A stretch of DNA of 29,056 bases from an uncultured Rhodocyclaceae bacterium. GTDB lineage: Bacteria > Pseudomonadota > Gammaproteobacteria > Burkholderiales > Rhodocyclaceae. A model generated the notes under the pieces. It saw only the letters and a list, made by a program, of their open reading frames with translations, was not told the origin of the DNA and did not search any database. A program made the position numbers and the translations under genes. The stretch spans positions 1-29,056 of the forward strand of contig URNG01000030.1 in NCBI GenBank assembly GCA_900549295.1, written 5' to 3'. Positions 7,911-17,900 of the stretch are shown here, piece by piece. Position 1 is the stretch's first letter, and each line of letters begins with the position of its first letter.

Positions 7911-8438
7911 ATAGCTCAGAACAAGGCCCATCGTATCAACGATGAGATAACGGTAGCGGAGATTCGTCTCCAGGGTTTGGACGGGGAACAGCTTGGCATC
8001 GTCAATCTGCGCGCGGCATTGCAGATGGCTGAGGAAGCCGGTGTCGATCTGGTCGAGATCGCCCCCACGGCGAAGCCGCCGGTTTGCCGCATCATGGATT
8101 ACGGCAAATTCAAATACCAGGAGCAGAAGCGCGCCCACGAAGCCAAGCTGAAGCAGAAACAGGTGCAGGTGAAGGAAGTCAAGCTGCGCCCGGGTACCGA
8201 CGAAAACGATTACCAGATCAAGCTGCGCAACATGACGCGCTTCCTGGAAGAAGGCGACAAGGTCAAGGTCACCCTGCGCTTCCGGGGCCGCGAAATGGCC
8301 CACCAGGAGTTCGGCATGCGCCAGCTGGAACGGATCAAGGCGGATCTGGAGACCGTCGGTCAGGTCGAGCAGATGCCCAAGATGGAAGGACGGCAGATGA
8401 TCATGATCGTCGCGCCGGCCAAGAAGACCAAGCAGTAA
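7911..8438 (+). CDS. infC: translation initiation factor IF-3, ATA start codon
   Basis: Binds the 30S subunit, prevents premature 50S joining and checks start-codon pairing. The first in-frame ATG, at 8091 within the conserved CRIMDYGKFKYQ, and a GTG-like position near 7977 are too late, because the conserved N-terminus AQNKAHRINDEI lies upstream. The frame is closed by TGA at 7890. The only start-like codon that keeps that N-terminus is ATA at 7911, 7 nt after a GGGGG ribosome site. This gives 175 aa, close to the E. coli 180. E. coli infC starts with AUU, and IF3 represses its own message by rejecting that codon, so an AUA start here probably serves the same autoregulation. Other motifs are KLRPGTDENDYQIKLRN and VTLRFRGREM. 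Confidence 0.95.
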   Translation: MAQNKAHRINDEITVAEIRLQGLDGEQLGIVNLRAALQMAEEAGVDLVEIAPTAKPPVCRIMDYGKFKYQEQKRAHEAKLKQKQVQVKEVKLRPGTDENDYQIKLRNMTRFLEEGDKVKVTLRFRGREMAHQEFGMRQLERIKADLETVGQVEQMPKMEGRQMIMIVAPAKKTKQ

Positions 8439-8531
8439 GAGCAGTAGGCAGTTTTTATAAATAAGTGCTTTCGGGTAGAGCAAGCGTTTTCGTCGAAAAC
8501 CACCTGACGGCATGTCATTAAGGAGCATCAA
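8439..8531 (+). promoter_or_regulatory. rpmI leader with small hairpin and strong ribosome site
   Basis: The 93-nt gap between infC and rpmI contains a short hairpin GTTTTC-GTC-GAAAAC at 8486-8500 and the ribosome site AAGGAG at 8520-8525. In E. coli L20 represses rpmI-rplT by binding a structured leader. Whether this leader does the same cannot be seen from sequence alone. Confidence 0.35.
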
Positions 8532-8729
8532 ATGCCCAAGATGAAGACCAAGAGCGGCGCCAAAAAGCGCTTCTCGATTCGCGCCGGCGGCACCGTCAAG
8601 CGCGGCCAAGCCTTCAAGCGTCACATCCTGACCAAGAAGACCACCAAAGTTAAGCGTCACCTGCGCGGTGCCGCCGCCGTGAACGAGCGCGACGTCGCGT
8701 CCGTCCGCGCCATGCTGCCCTACGCGTAA
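8532..8729 (+). CDS. rpmI: 50S ribosomal protein L35
   Basis: 65 aa, very basic, with the family pattern MPKMKTKSGAKKRF at the N-terminus, HILTKKTTKVKRHLRG in the middle and VRAMLPYA at the end. It is a large-subunit protein in the standard position between infC and rplT, preceded by AAGGAG and followed by rplT after 11 bp. Confidence 0.97.
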   Translation: MPKMKTKSGAKKRFSIRAGGTVKRGQAFKRHILTKKTTKVKRHLRGAAAVNERDVASVRAMLPYA

Positions 8730-8740
8730 GGAGATAACAC

Positions 8741-9100
8741 ATGTCCCGAGTTAAACGTGGTGTAACCGCTCGCGCCCGTCACAAGAAGGTTCTCGCCCAG
8801 GCCAAGGGTTATCGCGGCCGCCGCAAGAACGTCTATCGCGTCGCCAAACAGGCGGTGATGAAGGCCGGTCAGTACCAGTACCGCGACCGCCGTCAGCGCA
8901 AGCGCCAGTTCCGTTCCCTGTGGATCGTCCGTATCAACGCCGCCGCCCGCGAACTGGGCATGAAGTACAGCACCCTGATGAACGGCCTGAAGAAGGCCAA
9001 CATCGAAGTCGACCGCAAGGTGCTGGCCGATCTGGCCGTTTTCGACCAGCCGGCATTCGCTGCCCTGGCCGCCCAGGCCAAGGCCAAGCTCGGCGCCTGA
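8741..9100 (+). CDS. rplT: 50S ribosomal protein L20
   Basis: 119 aa with the hallmark N-terminus MSRVKRGVTARARHKKVL, then AKGYRGRRKNVYRVAKQAV and YQYRDRRQRKRQFR. It binds 23S rRNA early in 50S assembly. The ribosome site AAGGAG precedes the ATG with good spacing. A strong intrinsic terminator follows within 20 bp of the stop, separating it from pheS. Confidence 0.98.
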   Translation: MSRVKRGVTARARHKKVLAQAKGYRGRRKNVYRVAKQAVMKAGQYQYRDRRQRKRQFRSLWIVRINAAARELGMKYSTLMNGLKKANIEVDRKVLADLAVFDQPAFAALAAQAKAKLGA

Positions 9101-9117
9101 GTTCTGGCTCAAGTAGC

Positions 9118-9143
9118 AAAAGGAGGCGCGAGCCTCCTTTTTT
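9118..9143 (+). terminator. intrinsic terminator after rplT
   Basis: Stem GGAGGC / GCCTCC with loop GCGA, A-run before and T-run after, 18 bp past the rplT stop. It lies 50 bp before pheS in a markedly T-rich stretch and could act as partial terminator or attenuator for pheST. Confidence 0.8.
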
Positions 9144-9193
9144 GTTTATTTTGTTTTTCGTTTGTTTTGTTTAATTCCCACCCTGGACTTCCC

Positions 9194-10240
9194 ATGGACA
9201 AGCTCGATCAAATCGTCAATGAGGCACGCGCCGCCTTCGCCGCCATTTCCGACCCGGACGCCCTGGAGCAGGCCAAGGCCCGCTTCCTCGGCAAGAGCGG
9301 CCAGATCACCGAATTGCTCAAGGGCCTGGGGAAACTCCCGCCGGAAGAAAAGAAAACGGCCGGCGCTGCCATCAACTTGGCCAAGAACGCCGTCGAAGAA
9401 GCCCTCAACGCCCGCCGCGAGAGCATCCGCCAGCATGCGCTGGCGGCCCGTCTGGCCGAGGAGGCGCTGGACGTCAGCCTGCCCGGACGCAGCGAAATGC
9501 GCGGCGGCCTGCATCCGGTGACGCGCACGCTGGAACGCATCGAAACCCTGTTTGCCTCGATCGGTTTCGCCGTCGCCGACGGCCCGGAAATCGAGGAGGA
9601 TTTCTTCAACTTCACCGCCCTGAACACGCCGGAGGATCACCCGGCGCGTTCCATGCACGACACGTTTTATCTCAACGACCCGGACGGCTCGCTTGCCGAA
9701 AAAGTGCTGCTGCGCACCCACACCAGCCCCATCCAGGCCCGCTACATGCAGGCGCACGTCGCCCGTTTCGGCCATCTGGAAACGCTGCCGGAAATCCGCA
9801 TCATCGCGCCGGGGCGCGTTTATCGCGTCGATTCGGACGCCACCCACTCGCCGATGTTTCACCAGGTGGAAGGGCTGTGGGTCGGCGAGAACGTCTCCTT
9901 CGCCGACCTCAAGGGCGTCATTGCCGATTTCCTGAAAAGCTTTTTCGAGACGGATGAACTCACGGTGCGCTTCCGCCCTTCCTTCTTCCCCTTCACCGAG
10001 CCTTCGGCGGAAATCGACGTCGCCTTCATGAGCGGCGCGCTGAAAGGCCGCTGGCTGGAAATCGCCGGCTGCGGCATGGTGCATCCAAACGTGCTGCGCC
10101 ACGCCGGCATCGACCCGGAAAAATACACCGGCTTCGCCTTCGGCTTCGGCCCCGACCGCCTGACCATGCTGCGCTACGGCGTCAATGACCTGCGCCTGTT
10201 CTTTGAAGGCGACTTGCGCTTCCTGCGCCAGTTCGCCTGA
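9194..10240 (+). CDS. pheS: phenylalanyl-tRNA synthetase alpha subunit
   Basis: Catalytic subunit of the (alpha-beta)2 PheRS. The frame is open from a TTG at 9167, but the ATG at 9194 (MDKLDQIVNEAR) matches the family start and gives 348 aa. Contents: N-terminal coiled-coil arm for tRNA-Phe (about 1-90), then the class II core with RVYRVDSDATHSPMFHQVEG (motif 2), the phenylalanine pocket segment WLEIAGCGMVHPNVL and motif 3 GFGPDRLTMLRYG near the C-terminus. It follows the rplT terminator and precedes pheT by 42 bp, the usual pheST operon. Confidence 0.97.
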   Translation: MDKLDQIVNEARAAFAAISDPDALEQAKARFLGKSGQITELLKGLGKLPPEEKKTAGAAINLAKNAVEEALNARRESIRQHALAARLAEEALDVSLPGRSEMRGGLHPVTRTLERIETLFASIGFAVADGPEIEEDFFNFTALNTPEDHPARSMHDTFYLNDPDGSLAEKVLLRTHTSPIQARYMQAHVARFGHLETLPEIRIIAPGRVYRVDSDATHSPMFHQVEGLWVGENVSFADLKGVIADFLKSFFETDELTVRFRPSFFPFTEPSAEIDVAFMSGALKGRWLEIAGCGMVHPNVLRHAGIDPEKYTGFAFGFGPDRLTMLRYGVNDLRLFFEGDLRFLRQFA

Positions 10241-10282
10241 TTACCCCACAGCCCCCACCGCCCTCATTTTCGCGAGACTGCC

Positions 10283-12682
10283 ATGAAATTCTCTGAATCC
10301 TGGTTGCGTAGCTTCGTCAATCCCGCGCTCGACAGCGCCGCGCTCTCCCACAGCCTGACCATGGCCGGCCTCGAAGTCGAGGACATGGCCCCGGTTGCGC
10401 CGCCCTTCACCAGCGTCGTCGTGGCGCAGGTCTTGTCCGTCAGCAAACACCCGGACGCCGACCGCCTCAACGTATGCCAGGTCGATATTGGGCCAATGAG
10501 TGGAACGGGTACGCCGCAGCAGATCGTGTGCGGCGCGCCCAACGTCGCCGCCGGCCTGAAAGTGCCGTGCGCGCTGCCGGGAGCCAAACTGCCGGGCGAT
10601 TTCAGGATCAAGGTCGCCAAGGTGCGCGGCGTCGAATCCTCCGGCATGCTGTGCTCGGCCAAGGAACTCGGCTTGGCCGAAGACGCTTCCGGCCTCTTGA
10701 TCCTGCCCGCCGACGCGCCGGTCGGCACCGGCATCCGCGACTACCTCGCGCTCGACGATACCGTATTCGAAATCAAGCTCACCCCCAACCGCGCCGACTG
10801 CCTGTCGCTCAAAGGCATTGCCCGCGAAGTCGGTGCAATTACCGGGGCCACGGCCCATCTGCCGCAAATCGCCGCAGTGCCCGCTGCCGTCGAGGGCACC
10901 CGCGCCATTGCGCTCAAGGCCGGCGCTGCCTGCCCGCTCTATTGCGGACGCATCATCAAGGACGTGAACGCCCGCGCCGCGACGCCGGAATGGATGCGCC
11001 GCCATCTGGAGCGCAGCGGCCTGCGCTCGATTTCCGCCCTGGTCGACATCACCAACTACGTCATGCTCGAACTCGGCCAGCCCCTGCACGCCTTCGACAA
11101 CGCCAAACTCGCCGGGGCCATCGAAGTGCGCATGGCGAAGGCCGACGAGCGTTTGCTGCTGCTCAACGGCCAGGAAATCGCCCTGTCCCCGGACGTGCTG
11201 CTGATCGCCGACAGCGAAAAACCGCTGGCGCTGGCGGGCGTCATGGGCGGCGAAGAAAGCGGCATCACGCTCGATACGCGCAATCTGTTCCTTGAGTCCG
11301 CCTTTTTCGCCCCCGCCGCCATCGCCGGACGTGCCCGCCGCTACAACTTTGCTTCGGACGCTTCACACCGCTTCGAGCGCGGCGTGGATTTCGGCGCAAC
11401 CCAGGCCGCCATTGAGCGCGCCACGCAACTCATTCTGGACATCTGCGGCGGCAGCGCCGGCCCGGTGGAAGTTGCCCAAAACGCTCTGCCCGAGCGCTCC
11501 CCCGTGCGCCTGCGCACCGCGCGCGCCGCCAAGGTGCTCGGCCTGCCGCTCGACAGCGCGCGGGTGGCCGGCATCCTTTCCGGTCTGGCCCTGCAATTCA
11601 CGCAGGAAGGCGACGAATTCCTCGTCACGCCGCCCTCCTGGCGCTTCGACATGGAAATCGAAGAAGACCTGATTGAGGAAATCGCCCGTCTGGTCGGCTA
11701 CGACAACATCCCGGCGGTGGCCCCGCAAGCGGCCATGCAGATGCTGCGTCAGCCGGAAACCGAGCGCCCGGCCTCGCGCATCCGGCAATTCCTGGCCGAC
11801 CGCGGCTATCAGGAAGTCATCAACTTCGCCTTCGTCGACACCGCCTGGGAAGCCGATTTCGCCGGCAAGAGCGCGGAAAACGAACTGATCCGCCTCGCCA
11901 ACCCCATCGCCAGCCAGATGGCGGTGATGCGCTCCACCCTGTTCGGCGGTCTGATCGACAACCTCGCCACCAACCTCAAGCGCCAGCAAAGCCGCGTCCG
12001 CCTGTTCGAGCTGGGGCGCGTGTTCGCCCGCAGCGGCGACCCGGATCAGCCGGTCGCCGGCTACCGGCAACCCTGGCATCTGGCCGCGCTGGCCTTTGGC
12101 CCGGCGCTGCCGGAAACCTGGGCGGCAAGCAAGCGCAACGTCGATTTCTACGATCTCAAGGGCGATCTGGAAGCGCTCTTCCCCGCCGCCAGCCTGCGCT
12201 TCGAGAAAACCGCCCAGCCCGCCCTCCATCCCGGCCGCGCGGCGCGCATCCTGTACCGGGGCGCGGACATCGGCTGCCTGGGCGAACTGCATCCGCAATG
12301 GGTGCAGAAATACGATCTGCCCGCCGCGCCGGTGCTGTTCGAGGTGGATTTCTCGGTGCTGAAGGCGCAGAACGTGCCGGCCTTCGCCGAGTTTTCCCGG
12401 TTCCCGGCAGTCACCCGCGACCTCGCCGTGATCGTCGGGCAGGAAGTCCAATGGCAAGCCATTCTGGACGGTCTGCAAACCCGGCTTCCCCCCCTCGTCA
12501 CCGGCATCCATCTGTTCGATGTTTACACCGGCAAGGGCATTCCGGAAAACAAGAAAAGCCTTGCTTTACGGGTAGTTATGCAAGATACTCAACGCACTTT
12601 GCTAGATTCGGAAGTCGATGCTGCGCTGCAATATATCGCCTCTGAACTGGAAAACGGATTTGCCGCCCAGATGCGGGCGTAA
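10283..12682 (+). CDS. pheT: phenylalanyl-tRNA synthetase beta subunit
   Basis: 799 aa, the normal length. Domain order: N-terminal EMAP-type OB fold (about 39-150, with VCGAPNVAAGLKVP), the B3/B4 editing domain (about 210-390, with DITNYVMLELGQPLHAFD), the B5 DNA-binding-like fold (about 400-475), a catalytic-like core (FELGRVF, LHPGRAARI), and the C-terminal anticodon-binding FDX-ACB domain (FSRFPAVTRDLAVIV to the end). It pairs with PheS to bind tRNA-Phe and to hydrolyse mischarged Tyr. ihfA starts 32 bp downstream. Confidence 0.97.
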   Translation: MKFSESWLRSFVNPALDSAALSHSLTMAGLEVEDMAPVAPPFTSVVVAQVLSVSKHPDADRLNVCQVDIGPMSGTGTPQQIVCGAPNVAAGLKVPCALPGAKLPGDFRIKVAKVRGVESSGMLCSAKELGLAEDASGLLILPADAPVGTGIRDYLALDDTVFEIKLTPNRADCLSLKGIAREVGAITGATAHLPQIAAVPAAVEGTRAIALKAGAACPLYCGRIIKDVNARAATPEWMRRHLERSGLRSISALVDITNYVMLELGQPLHAFDNAKLAGAIEVRMAKADERLLLLNGQEIALSPDVLLIADSEKPLALAGVMGGEESGITLDTRNLFLESAFFAPAAIAGRARRYNFASDASHRFERGVDFGATQAAIERATQLILDICGGSAGPVEVAQNALPERSPVRLRTARAAKVLGLPLDSARVAGILSGLALQFTQEGDEFLVTPPSWRFDMEIEEDLIEEIARLVGYDNIPAVAPQAAMQMLRQPETERPASRIRQFLADRGYQEVINFAFVDTAWEADFAGKSAENELIRLANPIASQMAVMRSTLFGGLIDNLATNLKRQQSRVRLFELGRVFARSGDPDQPVAGYRQPWHLAALAFGPALPETWAASKRNVDFYDLKGDLEALFPAASLRFEKTAQPALHPGRAARILYRGADIGCLGELHPQWVQKYDLPAAPVLFEVDFSVLKAQNVPAFAEFSRFPAVTRDLAVIVGQEVQWQAILDGLQTRLPPLVTGIHLFDVYTGKGIPENKKSLALRVVMQDTQRTLLDSEVDAALQYIASELENGFAAQMRA

Positions 12683-12714
12683 AGAAAATTTCAAGCGGAA
12701 AGATTCAAGCAAAA

Positions 12715-13017
12715 ATGACCCTGACCAAAGCCGAGCTTGCCGACCTCCTGTTCGAGAAAGTGGGCCTCAACAAACGTGAGGCCAAGGATATGGTGGAGGC
12801 TTTTTTCGACGAAATCCGCGATGCGCTGGAAATGGGCGACAGCGTCAAGCTTTCCGGCTTCGGCAACTTCCAGTTGCGCGACAAGCCGCAGCGCCCCGGC
12901 CGCAACCCCAAGACCGGCGAGGAAATCCCCATCACCGCGCGCCGGGTCGTCACCTTCCACGCCAGCCAGAAACTGAAGTCCGATGTCGAACTCTCTTTTG
13001 ATGGACACCCCGCCTAA
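12715..13017 (+). CDS. ihfA: integration host factor alpha subunit
   Basis: 100 aa DNA-bending protein of the HU/IHF family. It forms a heterodimer with IHF-beta and kinks DNA at specific sites in the nucleoid. It shows MTLTKAELADLLFEKVGLNKREAKDMV, KLSGFGNFQLRDK and the beta-arm RPGRNPKTGEEIPI with the intercalating proline. Position directly after pheT is the standard proteobacterial arrangement. Its 3' end overlaps the MerR-family gene by 35 bp in another frame. Confidence 0.96.
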   Translation: MTLTKAELADLLFEKVGLNKREAKDMVEAFFDEIRDALEMGDSVKLSGFGNFQLRDKPQRPGRNPKTGEEIPITARRVVTFHASQKLKSDVELSFDGHPA

Positions 13018-13378
13018 GTCGCCGGGCAGCGAGGAACTGCCGCCCATCCCCGCCAAGCGTTACTTCACCATCGGCGAGGTCAGCGAGTTGTGCGGCGTCA
13101 AGCCGCACGTGCTGCGCTACTGGGAGCAGGAATTCAACCAGCTCAAGCCCGTCAAGAGGCGCGGCAACCGGCGTTATTACCAGCACCACGAAGTGCTGCT
13201 CGTGCGCCGCATCCGCGAACTCCTCTACAACGAAGGTTTCACCATCCACGGCGCGCGCAACCGCCTGGACGAACTCGGCCCGGAAGCCAGCGCCCCGGTA
13301 ATCAAGCCGGCGGCAAGCGCGGCGAAGCTCGATCTGCGCGGCGAATTGCAGGCGATCATCCAGTTACTCACTGTTTGA
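12983..13378 (+). CDS. MerR-family transcriptional regulator
   Basis: 131 aa. A MerR-type winged helix spans about residues 27-95 (YFTIGEVSELCGVKPHVLRYWE, then RRGNRRYYQHHEVLLVRRIRELL). No cysteine cluster or ligand domain follows; the tail is short and Ala/Pro-rich with a hydrophobic end. Small MerR proteins of this kind follow ihfA in many betaproteobacteria; their targets are not known to me. The start at 12983 overlaps ihfA by 35 bp; an internal ATG at 13001 is the alternative. The overlap suggests translational coupling with ihfA. Confidence 0.85.
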   Translation: MSNSLLMDTPPKSPGSEELPPIPAKRYFTIGEVSELCGVKPHVLRYWEQEFNQLKPVKRRGNRRYYQHHEVLLVRRIRELLYNEGFTIHGARNRLDELGPEASAPVIKPAASAAKLDLRGELQAIIQLLTV

Positions 13379-13400
13379 TTTTTGCAAACTACGCTATAAT
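13373..13400 (+). promoter_or_regulatory. promoter of tRNA-Pro
   Basis: A perfect -10 TATAAT at 13395-13400 followed by the GC-rich discriminator CTCGCGC. The -35 is weak (GTTTGA at 13373-13378, 16 bp spacer) and overlaps the stop of the MerR gene. Confidence 0.6.
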
Positions 13401-13412
13401 CTCGCGCTTGTG

Positions 13413-13490
<78 letters not shown>

Positions 13491-13498
13491 ATCGAATC

Positions 13499-13540
13499 AA
13501 GCAATCAGGCCAATCTTTCGGATTGGCCTGATTGCTTTTT
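13499..13540 (+). terminator. terminator after tRNA-Pro
   Basis: A 15-bp perfect stem (13501-13515 with 13521-13535), loop TTTCG, then five T. It lies 9 bp after the tRNA CCA. It also sits downstream of the convergent DUF3999 gene but has no good T-run in that direction. Confidence 0.85.
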
Positions 13541-13559
13541 ACTCTGCGCGTTATTGCAT

Positions 13560-14999
13560 TCACTCTCCGGATCCGGTTCCCTGACGCAACTGCCCGAGCA
13601 GAGCACGCGCCATGCCGCCGAGTACCAGCAGGCCCAAAAGCATGACGCCCCAAAGCATCCATTTCGACGACACCTGAGCAGCCTCAACCGGCTCTTTTTT
13701 CTCGGCCCGGGCGGTCGTTGCCGGCAGTTTCGCCGCGACAACCAGCGTCGCGGCGCTTGCCGTCAGCTTGTGGACACCTTCGTAACCGGGGAGCAGCATG
13801 GCAGCCGGCAATGCACCGGAAGCAACGGCATCCGCCCCCCAGGCAAGTACGTACGGCCCCTCGCCGCGCGCCAGAAACACCAGGACGTGCGGCACAAAAC
13901 CGACCCGCAAGACCGGCGATCCTGAGCCCATTCCCCCTGCCCGCGCATCGGTGACCAAGCGCAGGCGCGCTTCGGGAGCGCGAAAAAGTGCAATGTCCGG
14001 CGAACGTATCTCACCCAGGGGCGATTGCAGACGATAGACTACCGAACGCGATAACGTCTCCCAATGGGCTTCGCCGCGATGCCGGTGGGCGCGTCGCGTA
14101 CGCGCGGGAAGCAAACGCTGAATATCGACCGGAGCCAGCGTATTGATCTGCGGCAGATCGATGCTCAATTTCTCGAGCGGCAGGTGTCCGGGCAGCAGGT
14201 AATCGTACACATTGTTCCCAGCCACTTCGGGCAGCAGGGGAGATGACCAGATTTCCACAGGCCTGCCCGACGTAGTTTCGACAACGCCCAGATGAACCGC
14301 GCGAATCGCCGGGGCCAGCAATGGGTCGTTCCATAGCAGGCGCAGATAGCGGTCAGCATCGCCATGCCAGGTGCTTCGCGCATCGACGATCTGGTGCCCC
14401 TCGTGATTCAGGTGCACCAACTGGGCATCCCCTTTCAGCACACGCCAGTGCCGCAGATCGTCACTGCTTTCAAGCACGTAGGAATGAAATGGCACGGAAC
14501 CCGGCTCGACATTCAAGCGCAGCGAACGAACCGCCTTGTCGCGCAGCTTGCTGGCATCAATCACGATACCGCGAACCGTCCCAGCGGCCTTGCCGGCTAC
14601 GGGCACCTGAACCGCCACCAGCGTGCCGTCACCTGCCTGTCGAACCGTTACCGCAAGCGGGCGTACCGCATCGGTCGCTGCCGGAACCGCCGGCAGGGGA
14701 AAGAACGGCACGGCATGCTCGTGTTCCCGCGACTGGATCTGCGACTCCGTTCGCAACAACGTGTAGGGAAGCATTTCGCCACGCCCATTGAAAACCCGCA
14801 AATCGCCAAGATCCGGGTGCCGTACGCCCTGATAGACCTCGAACGGCAGGGACAAACGATGAAAGGGGCCGCCACTGCCCGTGGTGATGGCGGCCTGATG
14901 CCGGAAACTCGCCGGTCGCAGCGGCGCATCGGCCCGAACCGGCACAACATGCCCCAGCCCCATGGCCAGAACCAGCGCGAGAACGAACGGCTTGGTCAC
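13560..14999 (-). CDS. DUF3999 family envelope protein
   Basis: 479 aa of unknown biochemical function. An N-terminal signal peptide is evident (MTKPFVLALVLAMGLGHVVPVRA, cleavage probably after residue 23). It is followed by a large beta-rich exported region and one C-terminal membrane span (WMLWGVMLLGLLVLGGMA, about 450-467) with a short tail. The layout suggests a periplasmic domain anchored by its C-terminus. Its ATG overlaps the stop of the DUF2339 gene by ATGA. This DUF2339-DUF3999 pairing is one I recognise as recurrent in proteobacteria, suggesting that the two proteins work together in the inner membrane. Confidence 0.82.
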   Translation of the reverse strand: MTKPFVLALVLAMGLGHVVPVRADAPLRPASFRHQAAITTGSGGPFHRLSLPFEVYQGVRHPDLGDLRVFNGRGEMLPYTLLRTESQIQSREHEHAVPFFPLPAVPAATDAVRPLAVTVRQAGDGTLVAVQVPVAGKAAGTVRGIVIDASKLRDKAVRSLRLNVEPGSVPFHSYVLESSDDLRHWRVLKGDAQLVHLNHEGHQIVDARSTWHGDADRYLRLLWNDPLLAPAIRAVHLGVVETTSGRPVEIWSSPLLPEVAGNNVYDYLLPGHLPLEKLSIDLPQINTLAPVDIQRLLPARTRRAHRHRGEAHWETLSRSVVYRLQSPLGEIRSPDIALFRAPEARLRLVTDARAGGMGSGSPVLRVGFVPHVLVFLARGEGPYVLAWGADAVASGALPAAMLLPGYEGVHKLTASAATLVVAAKLPATTARAEKKEPVEAAQVSSKWMLWGVMLLGLLVLGGMARALLGQLRQGTGSGE

Positions 15000-17900
15000 A
15001 CCGCCCTCCTCTCTTCGTCCGGCAAAGATTCCGCTGCATCATCCCGCCTCGGCGGCAAAGGTGCAAAATAACCGACCACCAGCAGCAACATGCCGACGGC
15101 GATAAAGGAAACGATGCGCTCAAGGCTGCCCTTCGCAGCCAACTCCACCAAGAACAGCTTGCAGACGACAACGGCCACCAGCGCAGCCCCCGCCAGCCAG
15201 ATCGGACGCACAGCAATCCGGTTGCCCAACAGCATCAGGCTGATGGCAAGCGCGCTCCAAACGATGGACAAGGCGCTCTGGGCGAGCAGCGAAGCGCGCA
15301 GCGCATGCATGGCCCAAGGCACGCCCCCCCACTGGTGACAAGCGCGCAAGACCATGCTGCTGATCACGACCAAGCCCGTCACGCCGAGCACAGCCGCCAA
15401 CAGGGGCAAGCGATTGCGGACCAGCGGGTGTTCACCGAGCGAGCGCCACCACAAGGCGACAGCAAGCAACACACCGATCTGACCCATGTCGACCGGATTG
15501 AGCAAGGGCAGATAAGGCAGAGGCGCTGCGCCCCCATCCAGCAGGCTGCCCAGCCACGTCCAGCCCAGCAGAAAAACAACCACCGGCAATGCTGCACCCA
15601 CGGCATAAACCTCGCGGTATTCCCGCAACGGCCATTTTTCAGCCAGCCTGCGGCTGCTCAAGCATCCCAGGAAGGCAAGCGGCGCAAGCAACCAGCCGAG
15701 CATCGGCCAGGCACCTCCCGGATCCCCCCATCCGCTGAGGTGCCAGTGAATCTCGAACATGGCAACCAGCAAAAACAACCAGGCACCTGCGACATGAAGC
15801 ATCCGATGCGTGAAAATGCCGAACCAGTCTTTCTGCTCACGCACCAGGAACACGTGCAAAGCCAGCGCCAGCGGCCAGAGCAATGCGCCCCACCCAAACA
15901 GCGGATGACCATGCTCGCCCTGCATCTGGATGACGAAAAGCACTGCCAGCACGGGCAGATAGGCAAGCGTGGCCTGACCGAGTTGCCGCCAGTCGAGACG
16001 GCGCGCCAGCCAGTACCAGCAAAAGGCAGTCGCAAGCGTCACCGCCAGCAGCGCCACAGCGACGAGATCAGCCGTCACGAGCAGGCGCTCGCACTCGGCA
16101 AGCCATGCCAGCGCCCACCACACCGCAGACCAGAGCAGGGCCAAGGCGCCCAGTGCGACCGAAGAATCATCCTCCCGCCGCGCCAGCAGACGGGCGCTGA
16201 CGAAGGCGGACAGCGCGATCAGCACGGGAATCCAGAAACCCTGATGCAAGAAGGCCGGCGCATCGAGCAAAGCCGGAACGCCGGACAGCCCACGCTCGTT
16301 CCCATACAACAGGCCGCCAAGCAGTTGATAGCAACAGCCAAAGAAGATCAGGATGCGCTCCGACAAACGTCCGGCACCGACCAGAACGAGCAGGCCGACA
16401 AGCGTCAACGCGGCACTTGCCCAATCGATGGAGCAGAGCAGGAAAGGCAGCAGCGCAAGGAAAAGACAACTGGCCCCGATCACCCAGGGCCGTACCGTTG
16501 CTTCGTCGGCATGCAAACAGCCCTCCGGCGCGGTACGCATCAGCCGGTAGATCCATGCGGCAGACAGTATCAGCAGCAGACAGCCCAGCCACGAACCTTC
16601 AATGGCATGCATCCCCGAACCGGGCCGCAGATCCAGTGCGAAATACACGCTCGCCCCGAACATCAGCAGCAAGGCGAACACACGCCCCGGCAACCTGTTC
16701 TGGCGCACTCCAACCCAATAAATACCCGCCGCCTCGACCGCCCAGGCTGCCGAAGTCCATTCTCCTTCCAGCCCAAGCGGGATGGCCAGGCTGCCGAAAA
16801 TGACGGCGAGCGCAACCATGGTCTCACTCAACAGCGCATAGCGTTTACCGCTGTTGCGGAACAGCGCGTAACCCAGAATGATGTACACCAGCCCGAAGGC
16901 CAGCGCGCTGAATGCTGCGCCATACTCGAAGTGGCGTACCAGCATGTATTGCAGGCCGAAGGTCGACATCGGCACACCAAAAACCAGCGAGGCGTCGACA
17001 TAATTGACTTGCACCGGCGCCGTCCCGAAACCGCCCATGTTTTCTCCATCGGCAGCCAATTCAGCGTCTGCCAACGTACGCCGGGCAAAGAGAAAGGCAA
17101 CCAGCACGTAGAGTACAAAGAGCAGCACAAGGAAAGGCTCGGCAATGCCAAACAGCGGTGCTTGGTAATATTTGCTGCCCCAGGCACCAGCGAGGGTGAT
17201 GGAACAGACGAAGCCAATGACATTCAGCAAGCGCCATGCCTTGAACCAGGCAATGGCAACGATGCCAAGATTGATCAAGGTCAGGTAGGTAAAAAAGAAA
17301 AGATGATTGGCGCTGCCGGTAGAAGCCAGCACCGGCGCAGCAAAACCGCCCAGCGCAGCGATGGCGGCGAGCGCCAGCGAATCCTGCAACAGAGCCAGCA
17401 GAACAGCCGATCCCGCCACCCCGATCAGGATGGCGAAGCCGAAGGCCGGAGGAATCAGGGGATGCAGTTTCATCCCGGCCAGCGTGGTCAGGTAAAGCAC
17501 GCCGATCCCCGCCCCTTGCAGGATCAGGCCGTAACTGTCGCTCCGGTTGCGCCAGCGCCAGCCGAAGAGCAACAGACCGATACCGGCCAGCGCCACGCCG
17601 GCATAACGCAGACCAATCGGCACTTCGGTATTTTCAGCCACGTAACGCAGCAGAAAAGCCAGACCAAGAAAGAGGATCAGCACCCCGACCTTGACGATGG
17701 GATTGCCGCCCATGACCCAGCGGGCGATAAACCGGGAAATCCAGGTCGGTTCGGTATCAACCGCCATGTCGACAGTACGTCGGGCCGTATCCTGGCGGGC
17801 TTGCTGCCAGGAAGGCAGGGGGGCGGATTCGGCTTCCTCCACTGCGGCGGCAGGCTGGGCTGCCTGAGCCATGACCCGTTCCGGCGGCTCGGCCATTGGT

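Noticed and set aside
9132..9174. Possible Phe-rich leader peptide before pheS (a frame reading many Phe codons, ending at 9174)
   Set aside because: The Phe codons come after the terminator hairpin, not before it, and no convincing start codon or ribosome site lies in that frame. It looks like a T-rich spacer read by chance.
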